From positions 62,001 through 126,000 of the forward strand of contig NZ_JBITLV010000001.1 in NCBI RefSeq assembly GCF_044465595.1: 64,000 nt of DNA, written 5' to 3'. Source of the stretch: Spongisporangium articulatum. GTDB taxonomy: Bacteria; Actinomycetota; Actinomycetes; Actinomycetales; Kineosporiaceae. The notes beneath the pieces were generated by a model. The model saw only the letters and a list, made by a program, of their open reading frames with translations, had not been told where the DNA came from and made no database searches. The position numbers and the translations under genes were made by a program. Below, in pieces: positions 57,103-64,000 of this stretch; the stretch's first letter is position 1; each line of letters opens with the position of its first letter.

Positions 57103-57462
57103 ATGGCGGACGACGACGCGCTGGTCGAGGCGCTCGGTGCCCTCTCGGAGGCGCTCGAGAAGACCGAACGGGCCCGGGGGCACCTGTACGAGTTCCACCA
57201 GCTGACCGGCTCGGCCGACGGGTCGCTCGACGCGGTGATGGACGGACTGCGGAAAGCCGGCCACGCCGAGGCGGCCGACCGGCTGCAGCGCGAACTGGTC
57301 GGCCTGGACGTGCTCGAGGGCCGGTGGACCTACCAGGTGATCGAGGAGTACGACGACGGCTACTACGCCACCTTCAAGCGCCTGGAACGCGAGCTGCGCG
57401 ACGAGCTCGGCGTCCCGCGGCACGAACACGAGCGACGGATGAAGCGCGACCGTCAGTCCTGA
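57103..57462 (+). CDS. Helical protein of unknown function
   Basis: Protein of 119 residues, predicted mostly helical and rich in Glu, Arg and Leu, with no signal or membrane segment. EALEKTERARGHLYEFHQLT and RLQRELVGLDVLEGRW are characteristic stretches; EEYDDGYYATFKRLE lies in the C-terminal third. I know similar short actinobacterial proteins without function. Weak -10-like GACCAT sits 6 bases before the ATG. Confidence 0.7.
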   Translation: MADDDALVEALGALSEALEKTERARGHLYEFHQLTGSADGSLDAVMDGLRKAGHAEAADRLQRELVGLDVLEGRWTYQVIEEYDDGYYATFKRLERELRDELGVPRHEHERRMKRDRQS

Positions 57463-57508
57463 CTTTCGGCAGTACCGCCAGGACGCCGGCCTCCGGCAGC
57501 CTGAGCGC

Positions 57509-58225
57509 ATGATCCGGATGGAGCACCTGACCAAGCGCCACGGTGACGTCGTGGCCCTCGACGACCTGACGCTGACGATCCGCCCCGGCGCCGTGACCGG
57601 CCTGATCGGCCCCAACGGCGCCGGCAAGACCACGACCCTGCGCCTCATCGTCGGCCTCGACACACCCACCGGTGGCGCGGTCACCGTGGACGGCGTCCGG
57701 TACGCCGACCTTCCGCACCCGGCGCAGACTCTCGGCGCCCACCTCGACGTCCGCTCCGCCCACCCCGGCCGGACGGCCCGCAGCCACCTCCTCGGCCTGG
57801 CCCGGCACCTCGGCGTGGAACCCGAACGGGTGACCGAGGTGCTGGCCCGCACCGGCCTGGCCGGGGTCGCCCGACGACGGGTGGGCACCTTCTCCCTCGG
57901 CATGACCCAACGCCTGGGCATCGCGGGCGGCCTGCTCGGCGACCCCGAGGTGCTGGTGCTGGACGAACCGGTGAACGGCCTCGACACCGAAGGGGTCCGG
58001 TGGATCCGCGGCCTGCTGCGCGCGCTGGCCGCCGAGGGGCGGACCGTCCTCGTGTGCAGCCACCTGCTGGCGGAGCTCGAGCGCATCGCGGACCACGTCG
58101 TCGTCCTCGGCCGCGGCCGGCTGCTGGCCGACGCCCCGCTCGCCGCCTTCCTCCAGAACGGCACTCTCGAAGACGGTTACGTGCGCCTGGTGACGGGCCA
58201 CGAAGAGTTCCGGACCGTGGCGTGA
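57509..58225 (+). CDS. ABC transporter ATP-binding protein (drug/bacitracin-export type)
   Basis: Protein of 238 residues. Walker A is GPNGAGKTTTLR, the signature is FSLGMTQRLGIAGG, Walker B VLVLDEPVNGLD and the switch histidine is in VCSHLLAELE. The altered signature (LGMTQRL in place of LSGGQ) is usual for this exporter group. It forms an operon with the permease (GTGA overlap) and probably the two-component system downstream, a common arrangement for sensing and exporting membrane-active compounds. Confidence 0.9.
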   Translation: MIRMEHLTKRHGDVVALDDLTLTIRPGAVTGLIGPNGAGKTTTLRLIVGLDTPTGGAVTVDGVRYADLPHPAQTLGAHLDVRSAHPGRTARSHLLGLARHLGVEPERVTEVLARTGLAGVARRRVGTFSLGMTQRLGIAGGLLGDPEVLVLDEPVNGLDTEGVRWIRGLLRALAAEGRTVLVCSHLLAELERIADHVVVLGRGRLLADAPLAAFLQNGTLEDGYVRLVTGHEEFRTVA

Positions 58226-58950
58226 GCGCGCTCGGCGCCGAGTGGGGCAAGCTCTGGTCGGTGCCGGCGCCGGCCGCGGCGCTGCTCGGCGCGGGCGCGG
58301 TCGCGCTCGTCACCACGGCCTCGCTGGCCTCGGACTTCGTGGTGGACGTCGGGCGCGGCACCGTGCCGGCGAACGCACAGCTGCCGCTCGCCGACGCGCT
58401 CACCCCCGCGGTCCAGACGGCTCTGACCCTGGTTGCCACGTTCGCCCTGCTCCCGGTGACGGCCGAGTTCGCCAGCGGCAGCATCCGCAGCACGCTGTGG
58501 GCCCAGCCGCGCCGCGTCCGGGTCCTGAACGCGAAGGCGGCGGTCGTCGTGGCGACCGTCGTGCCGGCGGGGCTGCTCGCCGCCCTGACCTGCCGCGCGG
58601 CCGCCGTCGTCCTGCTCGCCGGGCATGTCTCCGGGGCCGAGCTGCGGCCGGCCGCCTGGGTACTCGACGCGCTCCGGACGACGGTCCTCTTCGCGGCAGC
58701 CGCTCTCCTCACGCTCGGGCTGGCGGCGCTGTTGCGCAGCACGGCGGGCACGCTGGGCGCGGCGGCCGGGCTGCTGATCGCGCCGGTGCTGCTGCCGGAC
58801 GGTGCGTCGCGGTGGACCCCCGGTGGGGCGGGCGCGCAGTTCGTAGCCTGGTCGGGCCCCGACCCGACACTGTGCGGGGTGGTGCTGCTGGGCTGGGCCG
58901 CCGCGACGTACGCGGCGGGTCGGTGGTGGTTCGCGCACCGGGACGTGTGA
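58222..58950 (+). CDS. ABC-2-type transporter permease
   Basis: Protein of 242 residues with six hydrophobic segments. The cytoplasmic stretch ITAEFASGSIRSTL in its usual form (here VTAEFASGSIRSTLWAQP) followed by RRVRVLNAK is typical of permeases of this exporter family. The GTG start overlaps the ATPase stop. It should form the membrane channel with the ATPase. Substrate unknown. Confidence 0.83.
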   Translation: MSALGAEWGKLWSVPAPAAALLGAGAVALVTTASLASDFVVDVGRGTVPANAQLPLADALTPAVQTALTLVATFALLPVTAEFASGSIRSTLWAQPRRVRVLNAKAAVVVATVVPAGLLAALTCRAAAVVLLAGHVSGAELRPAAWVLDALRTTVLFAAAALLTLGLAALLRSTAGTLGAAAGLLIAPVLLPDGASRWTPGGAGAQFVAWSGPDPTLCGVVLLGWAAATYAAGRWWFAHRDV

Positions 58951-58962
58951 GGAGGCGCCGTC

Positions 58963-60015
58963 GTGCTCGCGGAACTGACGTTCGTCGCGCTGGCTGTCGT
59001 CGTGCTCGCGGCGGGGGCCGCGCTCACGATCGGCTGGACGGTGCTACGCCGCCGCTACGTAGACGAGATCGCTGATCGGGCAGCCTCTTTCGAGCGCGCG
59101 CGGCTCGCCGAGGACCTGCACGACCTGATCGGCCACGACCTGGCGCTGATCGCGGTGCAGGCCGGGGCGCTGGAGGTGGGCGGGAACGGGGGCGCCGCGC
59201 AGATCAGGGCGGCCGCCCACCGGGCGACCCTCTCGTTGCGTGAGGTCACCGACGTCCTGGGCGCATCCGACGCGCGCCTGGACGTCGCCGGCGCCGGGGT
59301 CCAGGAGGTCGTGGCCGCGGCACGCGCCGCGGGGATGGAGGTGGAGGCGCGGATCGCGGATCTGACCGGTGCCACACTGCCGGTCCAGCTGACCGTCGCC
59401 GGCCTGGTGCGCGAGGCACTGACCAACGCGGCCCGGCACGCGCCGGGAGCCCCGGTGAGCGTGACCGTCGCAGCGGACGACCGGGTACGGGCCGAGCTGA
59501 GCAACCCGGCGGCCGCCGCCCCGCGACGGCCGGGCAGCGGCCTGGCGAGCCTGCGCCGACGGGTCGAACTCCTCGGCGGCTCGTTCGAGGCGACGCAGGA
59601 GGCGGGCGTCTTCACGGTGCGGGCCGAGCTGCCGACCGCTCCCCGGGTGCGGGCCACGACCGAGCCGCGGCACCCGCCGTCCCCGACCGTCCAGCTCGCC
59701 CGGCGGGCCTGGCCGGCCGCGACCGCGGCCACCGTCGTCGTCCTGGCGTTCTACACCTGGGCGACGTACGGCGCGACGCTGGAACCCGGGCCTCGCCGGC
59801 TGCTCTCGGTGGGTCAGCCCGAGGCGCAGGCCGGCGCCCTGCTGCCCCGACGGCAGGCGCCCGTGCGGCTGTACGCAGCCCCCGCCGTCCCGGCGGCCTG
59901 GTCGTGCCGGTCCTACACGGAGGGCAACTTCCCGCTCGGTCTGGCCACCGTCCGCGTCTGTTTCGACGAGGGGAAAGTCGTTGCGGTACAAGATCTCACG
60001 GTGAACGCACGATGA
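58963..60015 (+). CDS. NarL-type histidine kinase with C-terminal outer domain
   Basis: Protein of 350 residues. One membrane segment (about 5-27) is followed by the HisKA_3 dimerisation helix LAEDLHDLIGHDLAL (H53 the likely phosphosite) and an ATPase domain (N-box REALTNAARHA near 150-160, G-box GSGLASLRRRVELLGG near 192-207). Unusually a second membrane segment (about 247-266) and about 85 further residues follow, with two cysteines (WSC, RVC), placing a C-terminal domain outside the cell. The GTG starts 12 bases after the permease; ATGA joins it to the regulator. Confidence 0.87.
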   Translation: MLAELTFVALAVVVLAAGAALTIGWTVLRRRYVDEIADRAASFERARLAEDLHDLIGHDLALIAVQAGALEVGGNGGAAQIRAAAHRATLSLREVTDVLGASDARLDVAGAGVQEVVAAARAAGMEVEARIADLTGATLPVQLTVAGLVREALTNAARHAPGAPVSVTVAADDRVRAELSNPAAAAPRRPGSGLASLRRRVELLGGSFEATQEAGVFTVRAELPTAPRVRATTEPRHPPSPTVQLARRAWPAATAATVVVLAFYTWATYGATLEPGPRRLLSVGQPEAQAGALLPRRQAPVRLYAAPAVPAAWSCRSYTEGNFPLGLATVRVCFDEGKVVAVQDLTVNAR

Positions 60016-60653
60016 TCCGGGTCCTGGTGGTGGACGACGAACCGCAGGTCCGCACGGCCCTGAGGGAGATCCTCGCCTCCGCCCCCGACCTGCGCGCCGA
60101 GGACGAGGCGGGCGACGGCGACGAGGCGGTCCGGGTGGCGATCGCGACGCGGCCCGACGTGGTGCTGATGGACGTGCGGATGCCTCGTCGGGACGGGTTG
60201 TGGGCGGCGGCGGAACTGCTGCGCCGGCCGCAGCCACCGGCCGTCGTCATGCTCACCACCTTCGGCGAACGGGCGTACGTCGACGTCGCCGTGGCGGCCG
60301 GGGTGAGCGGGTTCCTGCTGAAGACCGGCGGACCGGACGAGCTGATCGCCGCCGTGCGCTCGGTCGCTGCGGGCGGCGCCTGCCTCGACCCCGCGATCGC
60401 GGCCGACCTGCTGAGCGAGGTCCGGACCGCCCGGTCACGCGGTGCCGCCGCGCGCCGCGCTCGCGCAGGGCTGACCCCGCGCGAGCAGGAGATCCTGACC
60501 CTCCTGGCCGAGGGGTTGACCAACGCCGAACTCGCGCAGCGCCTGCACCTGAGCGAGGGCACCGTGAAGGGCTACGTGAGCACCCTGTTGGCCCGGCTCG
60601 GCGTGCGGAACCGGGTCGAGGCGGCAATCCTCGGACAGCAGGCTCAGGGCTGA
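60012..60653 (+). CDS. NarL/LuxR-type response regulator
   Basis: Protein of 213 residues. The receiver domain has the acidic pair VVDDEPQ, phosphorylation site VVLMDVRMP (D54) and the lysine in GFLLKTGG. The C-terminal LuxR helix-turn-helix is LTPREQEILTLLAEGLTNAE followed by LHLSEGTVKGYVSTLLARLG (about 148-190). It probably controls the ABC transporter genes of the same operon. Confidence 0.93.
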   Translation: MIRVLVVDDEPQVRTALREILASAPDLRAEDEAGDGDEAVRVAIATRPDVVLMDVRMPRRDGLWAAAELLRRPQPPAVVMLTTFGERAYVDVAVAAGVSGFLLKTGGPDELIAAVRSVAAGGACLDPAIAADLLSEVRTARSRGAAARRARAGLTPREQEILTLLAEGLTNAELAQRLHLSEGTVKGYVSTLLARLGVRNRVEAAILGQQAQG

Positions 60654-60780
60654 GCTACAGATCGACGCCCCGGAAGCCGATCTGACGCGCGGACCATGTC
60701 GGACGCACGGCGCCGAGCCCCGGTGTAACCGGTGGATGAACACGAGATTCGCGCCTGTCCCGACGGGCGCGAGAGGTGGG

Positions 60781-62289
60781 ATGATCGAGACCGTGACGGA
60801 CCTGCCTGCACAGACGATCTCGTACCCGGCGGCCGGGGCGCGCGCCGGCCGTGGCGCCCCCGACGTGATCTCCCCACACGTCATCACCCTGTTCGGGGCG
60901 ACCGGCGACCTCTCGCGGCGCAAGCTGCTGCCGGGTATGGCGCACCTGGCGTCATCGGCGCTGGCGCCGTCGATCCGGGTGGTCGCCACGTCTCTGGAGG
61001 ACATGGACAGCGACGCGTTCCGCGCGTTCGCCAAACAGGCCGTGACCGAGTTCGGCCAGCACGCGCTGTCGACCGAGCAGCTCGAGGCGTTCGCCGAGAA
61101 GATCGTGTACGTACCGAGCAGCGCCGGCCCCGAGGCCCTGGCGGCCGCGGTCGCCGACGCCGAGGAGCAGCTCGGGCCCGAGGTGCGCCGGCTGCACTAC
61201 CTGAGCGTCCCGCCCAAGGCCGCGCTCGCCGTCATCACGATGCTGCGCGACGCGAAGCTGGTCGAGAAGTCGCGCGTGGTCATGGAGAAGCCGTTCGGCA
61301 CCGACCTGGCCAGCGCGATCGTGCTGAACGACCAGGTCCACGAGACGTTCCACGAGAGCCAGATCTTCCGCATCGACCACTTCCTGGGGAAGGAGGCCGC
61401 GCAGAACATCCTGGCGTTCCGGTTCGCGAACGGCCTCTTCGAGCCGATCTGGAACCGTAACTTCATCGACCACATCCAGATCGACATCCCCGAGACCCTC
61501 GGGCTGGACAAGCGGGCGTCGTTCTACGAGGCGACGGGGGCCTACAAGGACATGGTGGTCACCCACCTGCTCCAGGTGCTCGCGTTCGTCGCGATGGAAC
61601 CGCCGACCGCCCTGGAACCGCGGGCCATCAGCGAGGAGAAGAACAAGGTCTTCCGTTCGATGCTGCCGATCGACCCGCGCGACGTCGTGCGCGGCCAGTA
61701 CACGGGCTACCTCGACGAGGAGGGCGTGGCCCGCGACTCCGACACCGAGACGTTCATCGCGATGCGGGTCGGCCTGGACAACTGGCGCTGGGCCGGCGTC
61801 CCGTTCTACCTGCGGACTGGCAAGAAGATGGCCGAGGGCATGCGCATCATCTCGATCGCCTTCAAGGAGGCGCCGCGCACGATGTTCCCCGCCAACTCCG
61901 GCGTCGGGGCGAGCGGTCCGGACCATCTGACCTTCGACCTCGCCGAGGACTCGAAGGTCTCGCTGTCGTTCTACGGCAAGCGGCCAGGGCCGGGGATGAA
62001 GCTCGACAAGCTGTCGATGCAGTTCTCGACGCACGAGACCGAGCGCGCCGGAGACGTTCTCGAGGCCTATGAGCGGCTGATCCTCGACGCGATGCGGGGC
62101 GACCACACGCTGTTCACGACGGCCGAGGGCATCGAGTCCCTGTGGGAGCGCTCGGCGCCGCTGCTGGAGGACCCACCGCCGGTGAAGCCGTACGCACCCG
62201 GTACGTGGGGGCCGAACGCGATCCACCAGCTGATCGCGCCGCACGCCTGGCGACTGCCGTTCGAGCGGGTCTGGCGGCAGAAGAAGTAG
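60781..62289 (+). CDS. zwf: Glucose-6-phosphate dehydrogenase
   Basis: Protein of 502 residues that oxidises glucose 6-phosphate to 6-phosphogluconolactone with NADP+ in the pentose phosphate pathway. The nucleotide-binding start is FGATGDLSRRKLLP (38-51), MEKPFG (168-173) follows, and the active-site signature RIDHFLGKE (197-205) holds the catalytic histidine. The ATG at 60781 has GAGAGGTGGG before it; an ATG at 60736 would add 15 residues. No partner genes (opcA, pgl, tkt) lie next to it, unlike the usual actinobacterial tkt-tal-zwf cluster, so this may be a second copy. Confidence 0.95.
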   Translation: MIETVTDLPAQTISYPAAGARAGRGAPDVISPHVITLFGATGDLSRRKLLPGMAHLASSALAPSIRVVATSLEDMDSDAFRAFAKQAVTEFGQHALSTEQLEAFAEKIVYVPSSAGPEALAAAVADAEEQLGPEVRRLHYLSVPPKAALAVITMLRDAKLVEKSRVVMEKPFGTDLASAIVLNDQVHETFHESQIFRIDHFLGKEAAQNILAFRFANGLFEPIWNRNFIDHIQIDIPETLGLDKRASFYEATGAYKDMVVTHLLQVLAFVAMEPPTALEPRAISEEKNKVFRSMLPIDPRDVVRGQYTGYLDEEGVARDSDTETFIAMRVGLDNWRWAGVPFYLRTGKKMAEGMRIISIAFKEAPRTMFPANSGVGASGPDHLTFDLAEDSKVSLSFYGKRPGPGMKLDKLSMQFSTHETERAGDVLEAYERLILDAMRGDHTLFTTAEGIESLWERSAPLLEDPPPVKPYAPGTWGPNAIHQLIAPHAWRLPFERVWRQKK

Positions 62290-62333
62290 CTGCTCGATTT
62301 GCGGTGATCGGTTCCGGGGCTAGTTTTCTGATC

Positions 62334-63005
62334 ATGACTGACGTCGACCCGACCGTCCCGGTCGAACCCTCGCCGCCCGCCAGCGTGCGGGAAGCCGTTG
62401 CGGTGCAACGGGAGTCGTTCGGCGGCCTGCGCTGGGGCTGCGCCTTCTTCGGCTGGCTGTCGGCCAACGGGCTCGCCGTTCTGCTGGTCGCGGTGCTGTC
62501 CGTCGCGGGCGTTGCGATCGGCCTGACCCAGGGGGTCAGCAGCGCGACGATCCAGCGGCGGGCGTCACTGGCCGCCGACGGCAGCCTCGACCCGATCAGC
62601 GTCGCGGGTGCGTTGGCCCTCCTCGTCGCCCTCTTCGTCTCGTACTACGCCGGTGGCTACGTGGCCGGCCGGATGGCCCGTTTCGACGGCGCCCGGCAGG
62701 GCACCGGAGTGTGGCTGATCGGGCTGGCGGTGGTCGTCGTCCTCGCGGTGCTGGGCGCGGTGTTCGGCGCGCAGTACAACCTGTTCAACCAGCTCGACCT
62801 GCCGCGCATCCCGGTCGACGAGGGGCAGGCGACCGTCGGCGGCGTCACCGCCCTGGCCGCCGTCCTCGTCGTGACGTGGGTCGGTGCGGTGGTCGGCGGC
62901 AAGGCCGGGGAACACTTCCACCGGCGGGTCGACCGGCTCGCCTTCCGGCCGGTCCCGGCCCCGGAAGCCGTCGAACCCGTCGAACCGGTCGAACCGACGC
63001 GCTGA
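62334..63005 (+). CDS. Membrane protein with acidic/proline-rich ends
   Basis: Protein of 223 residues with four membrane segments (about 30-55, 82-103, 118-140 and 168-190). The cytoplasmic N-terminus is rich in Pro and Glu and the C-terminus ends in repeated PVEPVE units. GYVAGRMARFDGARQG joins helices two and three, a loop seen in actinobacterial proteins of unknown function. TAGTTT lies 7 bases before the ATG with TTGCGG 16 bases upstream of it, so a leaderless transcript is likely. Confidence 0.72.
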   Translation: MTDVDPTVPVEPSPPASVREAVAVQRESFGGLRWGCAFFGWLSANGLAVLLVAVLSVAGVAIGLTQGVSSATIQRRASLAADGSLDPISVAGALALLVALFVSYYAGGYVAGRMARFDGARQGTGVWLIGLAVVVVLAVLGAVFGAQYNLFNQLDLPRIPVDEGQATVGGVTALAAVLVVTWVGAVVGGKAGEHFHRRVDRLAFRPVPAPEAVEPVEPVEPTR

Positions 63006-63100
63006 ATCCGGATGTATCAGCGGGGCAGGGGCTAACCCCCACCCCGGAACGAGGGGCAGCACGGTAGGCCGCGGCGTCGCGCGTTCGTACGCTGGCGATC

Positions 63101-64000
63101 ATGGATGCCCCGCGGTCGGTCATGGTCTTCCGGTCGTTGTTGGGCAACCGCCCGCTGACCCGCGTGGCCCTCGCGTACACGATCTTCATCCTCACCGAGT
63201 ACGCCGTGTGGATCGCGATGATCGTCTACGCCTACCAGCGCGGCGGGGTGGGTGTGGCCGGCGCCGTGGTGCTGGCCCAGCTGATCCCGGCGGCCCTGTT
63301 CGCCCCGCTGGCCGCGGGCATCGCCGACCGCCGCTCACCGGTGCTGCTGCTGGGCGGCGGCTACGTCGTCCAGGCCCTCGGCACCGGGGCGACCGCGGCG
63401 GCCATGGCCGCCGACCTGCCCTGGGTGGCGTACGCGGCGGCGGCGGTGGCGTCGACCGCCGTCACCACCACCCGGCCGGCCCAGGCCGCGCTGCTGCCCG
63501 CGCTGGCCCGCACCCCCCAGCAGCTGACCGCCGCCAACGTCGCGCTGGGGTGGCTGGAGTCGGGGGCCCAGGTGCTGGCCGGAGTGCTGTGCGGGGTGCT
63601 GATCGGACTGACCGGTCCGGCCGGCGTGTTCGTCGCCTGCGCGGCCCTGCTCGCCCTGGGTCCACTGCTGGTCGGCACCCTGCGGCCCGTCGTCACCGGC
63701 GGGGAGTCGGACGCCGGGCAGCTGGCCGACCTGCTCGCCTCGGCGAGGCTCGTGACCGGCAATGCCGCGGTACGCCTGCTGGTCAGCCTGATCACCGCGG
63801 TCGGCGTCATCATCGGGGCCGTCGACCTGCTCTACGTGGTGGTCGCCGTGGACGTGCTCGGCCGGGGCGAGGAGTGGGCGGGCTACCTGAACACCGCGTT
63901 CGGCGTCGGGTCGATGCTGGCCGGGGTGGTCACGGCCCTCCTGGTCGGCCGCCGGCTCGGGCGGCCGATCGTGCTCGCGGCCCTGGTCGTCACCGCGGCC
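63101..64000 (+). CDS. MFS transporter (3' part outside window)
   Basis: First 300 residues of a Major Facilitator protein; the frame is open to the window end. It has at least eight membrane helices, with the loop motif ADRRSPVLLLGG between helices two and three (GxxxDRxxR/K-like). NVALGWLESGAQVLAGVLCG matches the exporter group related to MFS_3/EntS-like proteins. Substrate unknown. TACGCT sits 7 bases before the ATG, again leaderless spacing. Confidence 0.85.
   Translation, partial: MDAPRSVMVFRSLLGNRPLTRVALAYTIFILTEYAVWIAMIVYAYQRGGVGVAGAVVLAQLIPAALFAPLAAGIADRRSPVLLLGGGYVVQALGTGATAAAMAADLPWVAYAAAAVASTAVTTTRPAQAALLPALARTPQQLTAANVALGWLESGAQVLAGVLCGVLIGLTGPAGVFVACAALLALGPLLVGTLRPVVTGGESDAGQLADLLASARLVTGNAAVRLLVSLITAVGVIIGAVDLLYVVVAVDVLGRGEEWAGYLNTAFGVGSMLAGVVTALLVGRRLGRPIVLAALVVTAA

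Noticed and set aside
57509..60653. ABC transporter and two-component genes as a known bacitracin or vancomycin resistance cassette
   Set aside because: The arrangement is similar, but no specific resistance marker (BceAB-type large permease, vanHAX) is present, so only a general exporter call is supported.

Overview
The window is 64 kb of very GC-rich DNA with dense, tightly packed genes, frequent 4-base start/stop overlaps and a strong G/C bias at third codon positions. Gene content (DUF222/HNH nuclease, Big-type Ig repeats, YihY proteins, poxvirus-type topoisomerase IB, NarL-type two-component system, TAT-exported GMC oxidase) and many apparently leaderless genes (a TANNNT -10 hexamer 6-7 bases before the start codon) point to a free-living member of the Actinomycetota. 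I cannot name the genus. No rRNA, tRNA, CRISPR array, insertion sequence or prophage was found.

Layout. 1-3.0 kb: the 5' part of an aromatic amino acid decarboxylase (minus) diverges from a thymidylate synthase / dihydrofolate reductase / HIT-protein operon (plus). 3.0-24.0 kb: about 21 kb in one direction (minus), apparently one long transcription unit starting near a candidate PHO box at 24.1 kb. It begins with a DUF1508-like gene, then pstC, pstA, pstS and two further PstS-like proteins. A block of surface-protein genes follows: a WxL-like protein, a WxL-interacting DUF916-type membrane protein, two Ig-repeat proteins and a sortase-like protein without cysteine. Only then come pstB, a lytic transglycosylase, a cytidylyltransferase-fold protein and a dCMP-deaminase-like protein. 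The cell-surface block thus sits inside a high-affinity phosphate transport locus, and four of its proteins share an unnamed module of about 120 residues with a conserved cysteine pair. I regard this as the best candidate for an undescribed system in the window.

24.4-34.6 kb: small membrane proteins behind an operator-rich, probably leaderless promoter; amidase; cholesterol-oxidase-like GMC enzyme with a divergent TetR regulator and palindromic operator; PEP-mutase/isocitrate-lyase-like enzyme; aldehyde dehydrogenase-like enzyme; secreted M15-like and CHAP-type proteins; and a serine-repeat mini-protein whose opposite strand is also open. 34.7-42.2 kb: DUF222/HNH nuclease, DUF4126 protein, aldo/keto reductase, then a three-gene operon of a duplicated uracil-DNA-glycosylase-like protein, an amidohydrolase and an S41 peptidase.

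42.3-50.3 kb: YihY protein and a polyol/ketose-phosphate catabolic cluster (class II aldolase divergent from FGGY kinase, DeoR regulator, 1-phosphofructokinase-type kinase, zinc dehydrogenase), followed by a sodium:solute symporter. 50.4-57.5 kb: SRPBCC proteins, an acyl-CoA-dehydrogenase-like / methyltransferase / glycosyltransferase / topoisomerase IB operon, a second YihY protein and several small proteins. 57.5-64 kb: ABC transporter with a histidine kinase and response regulator, glucose-6-phosphate dehydrogenase, a membrane protein and the start of an MFS transporter that runs off the window.
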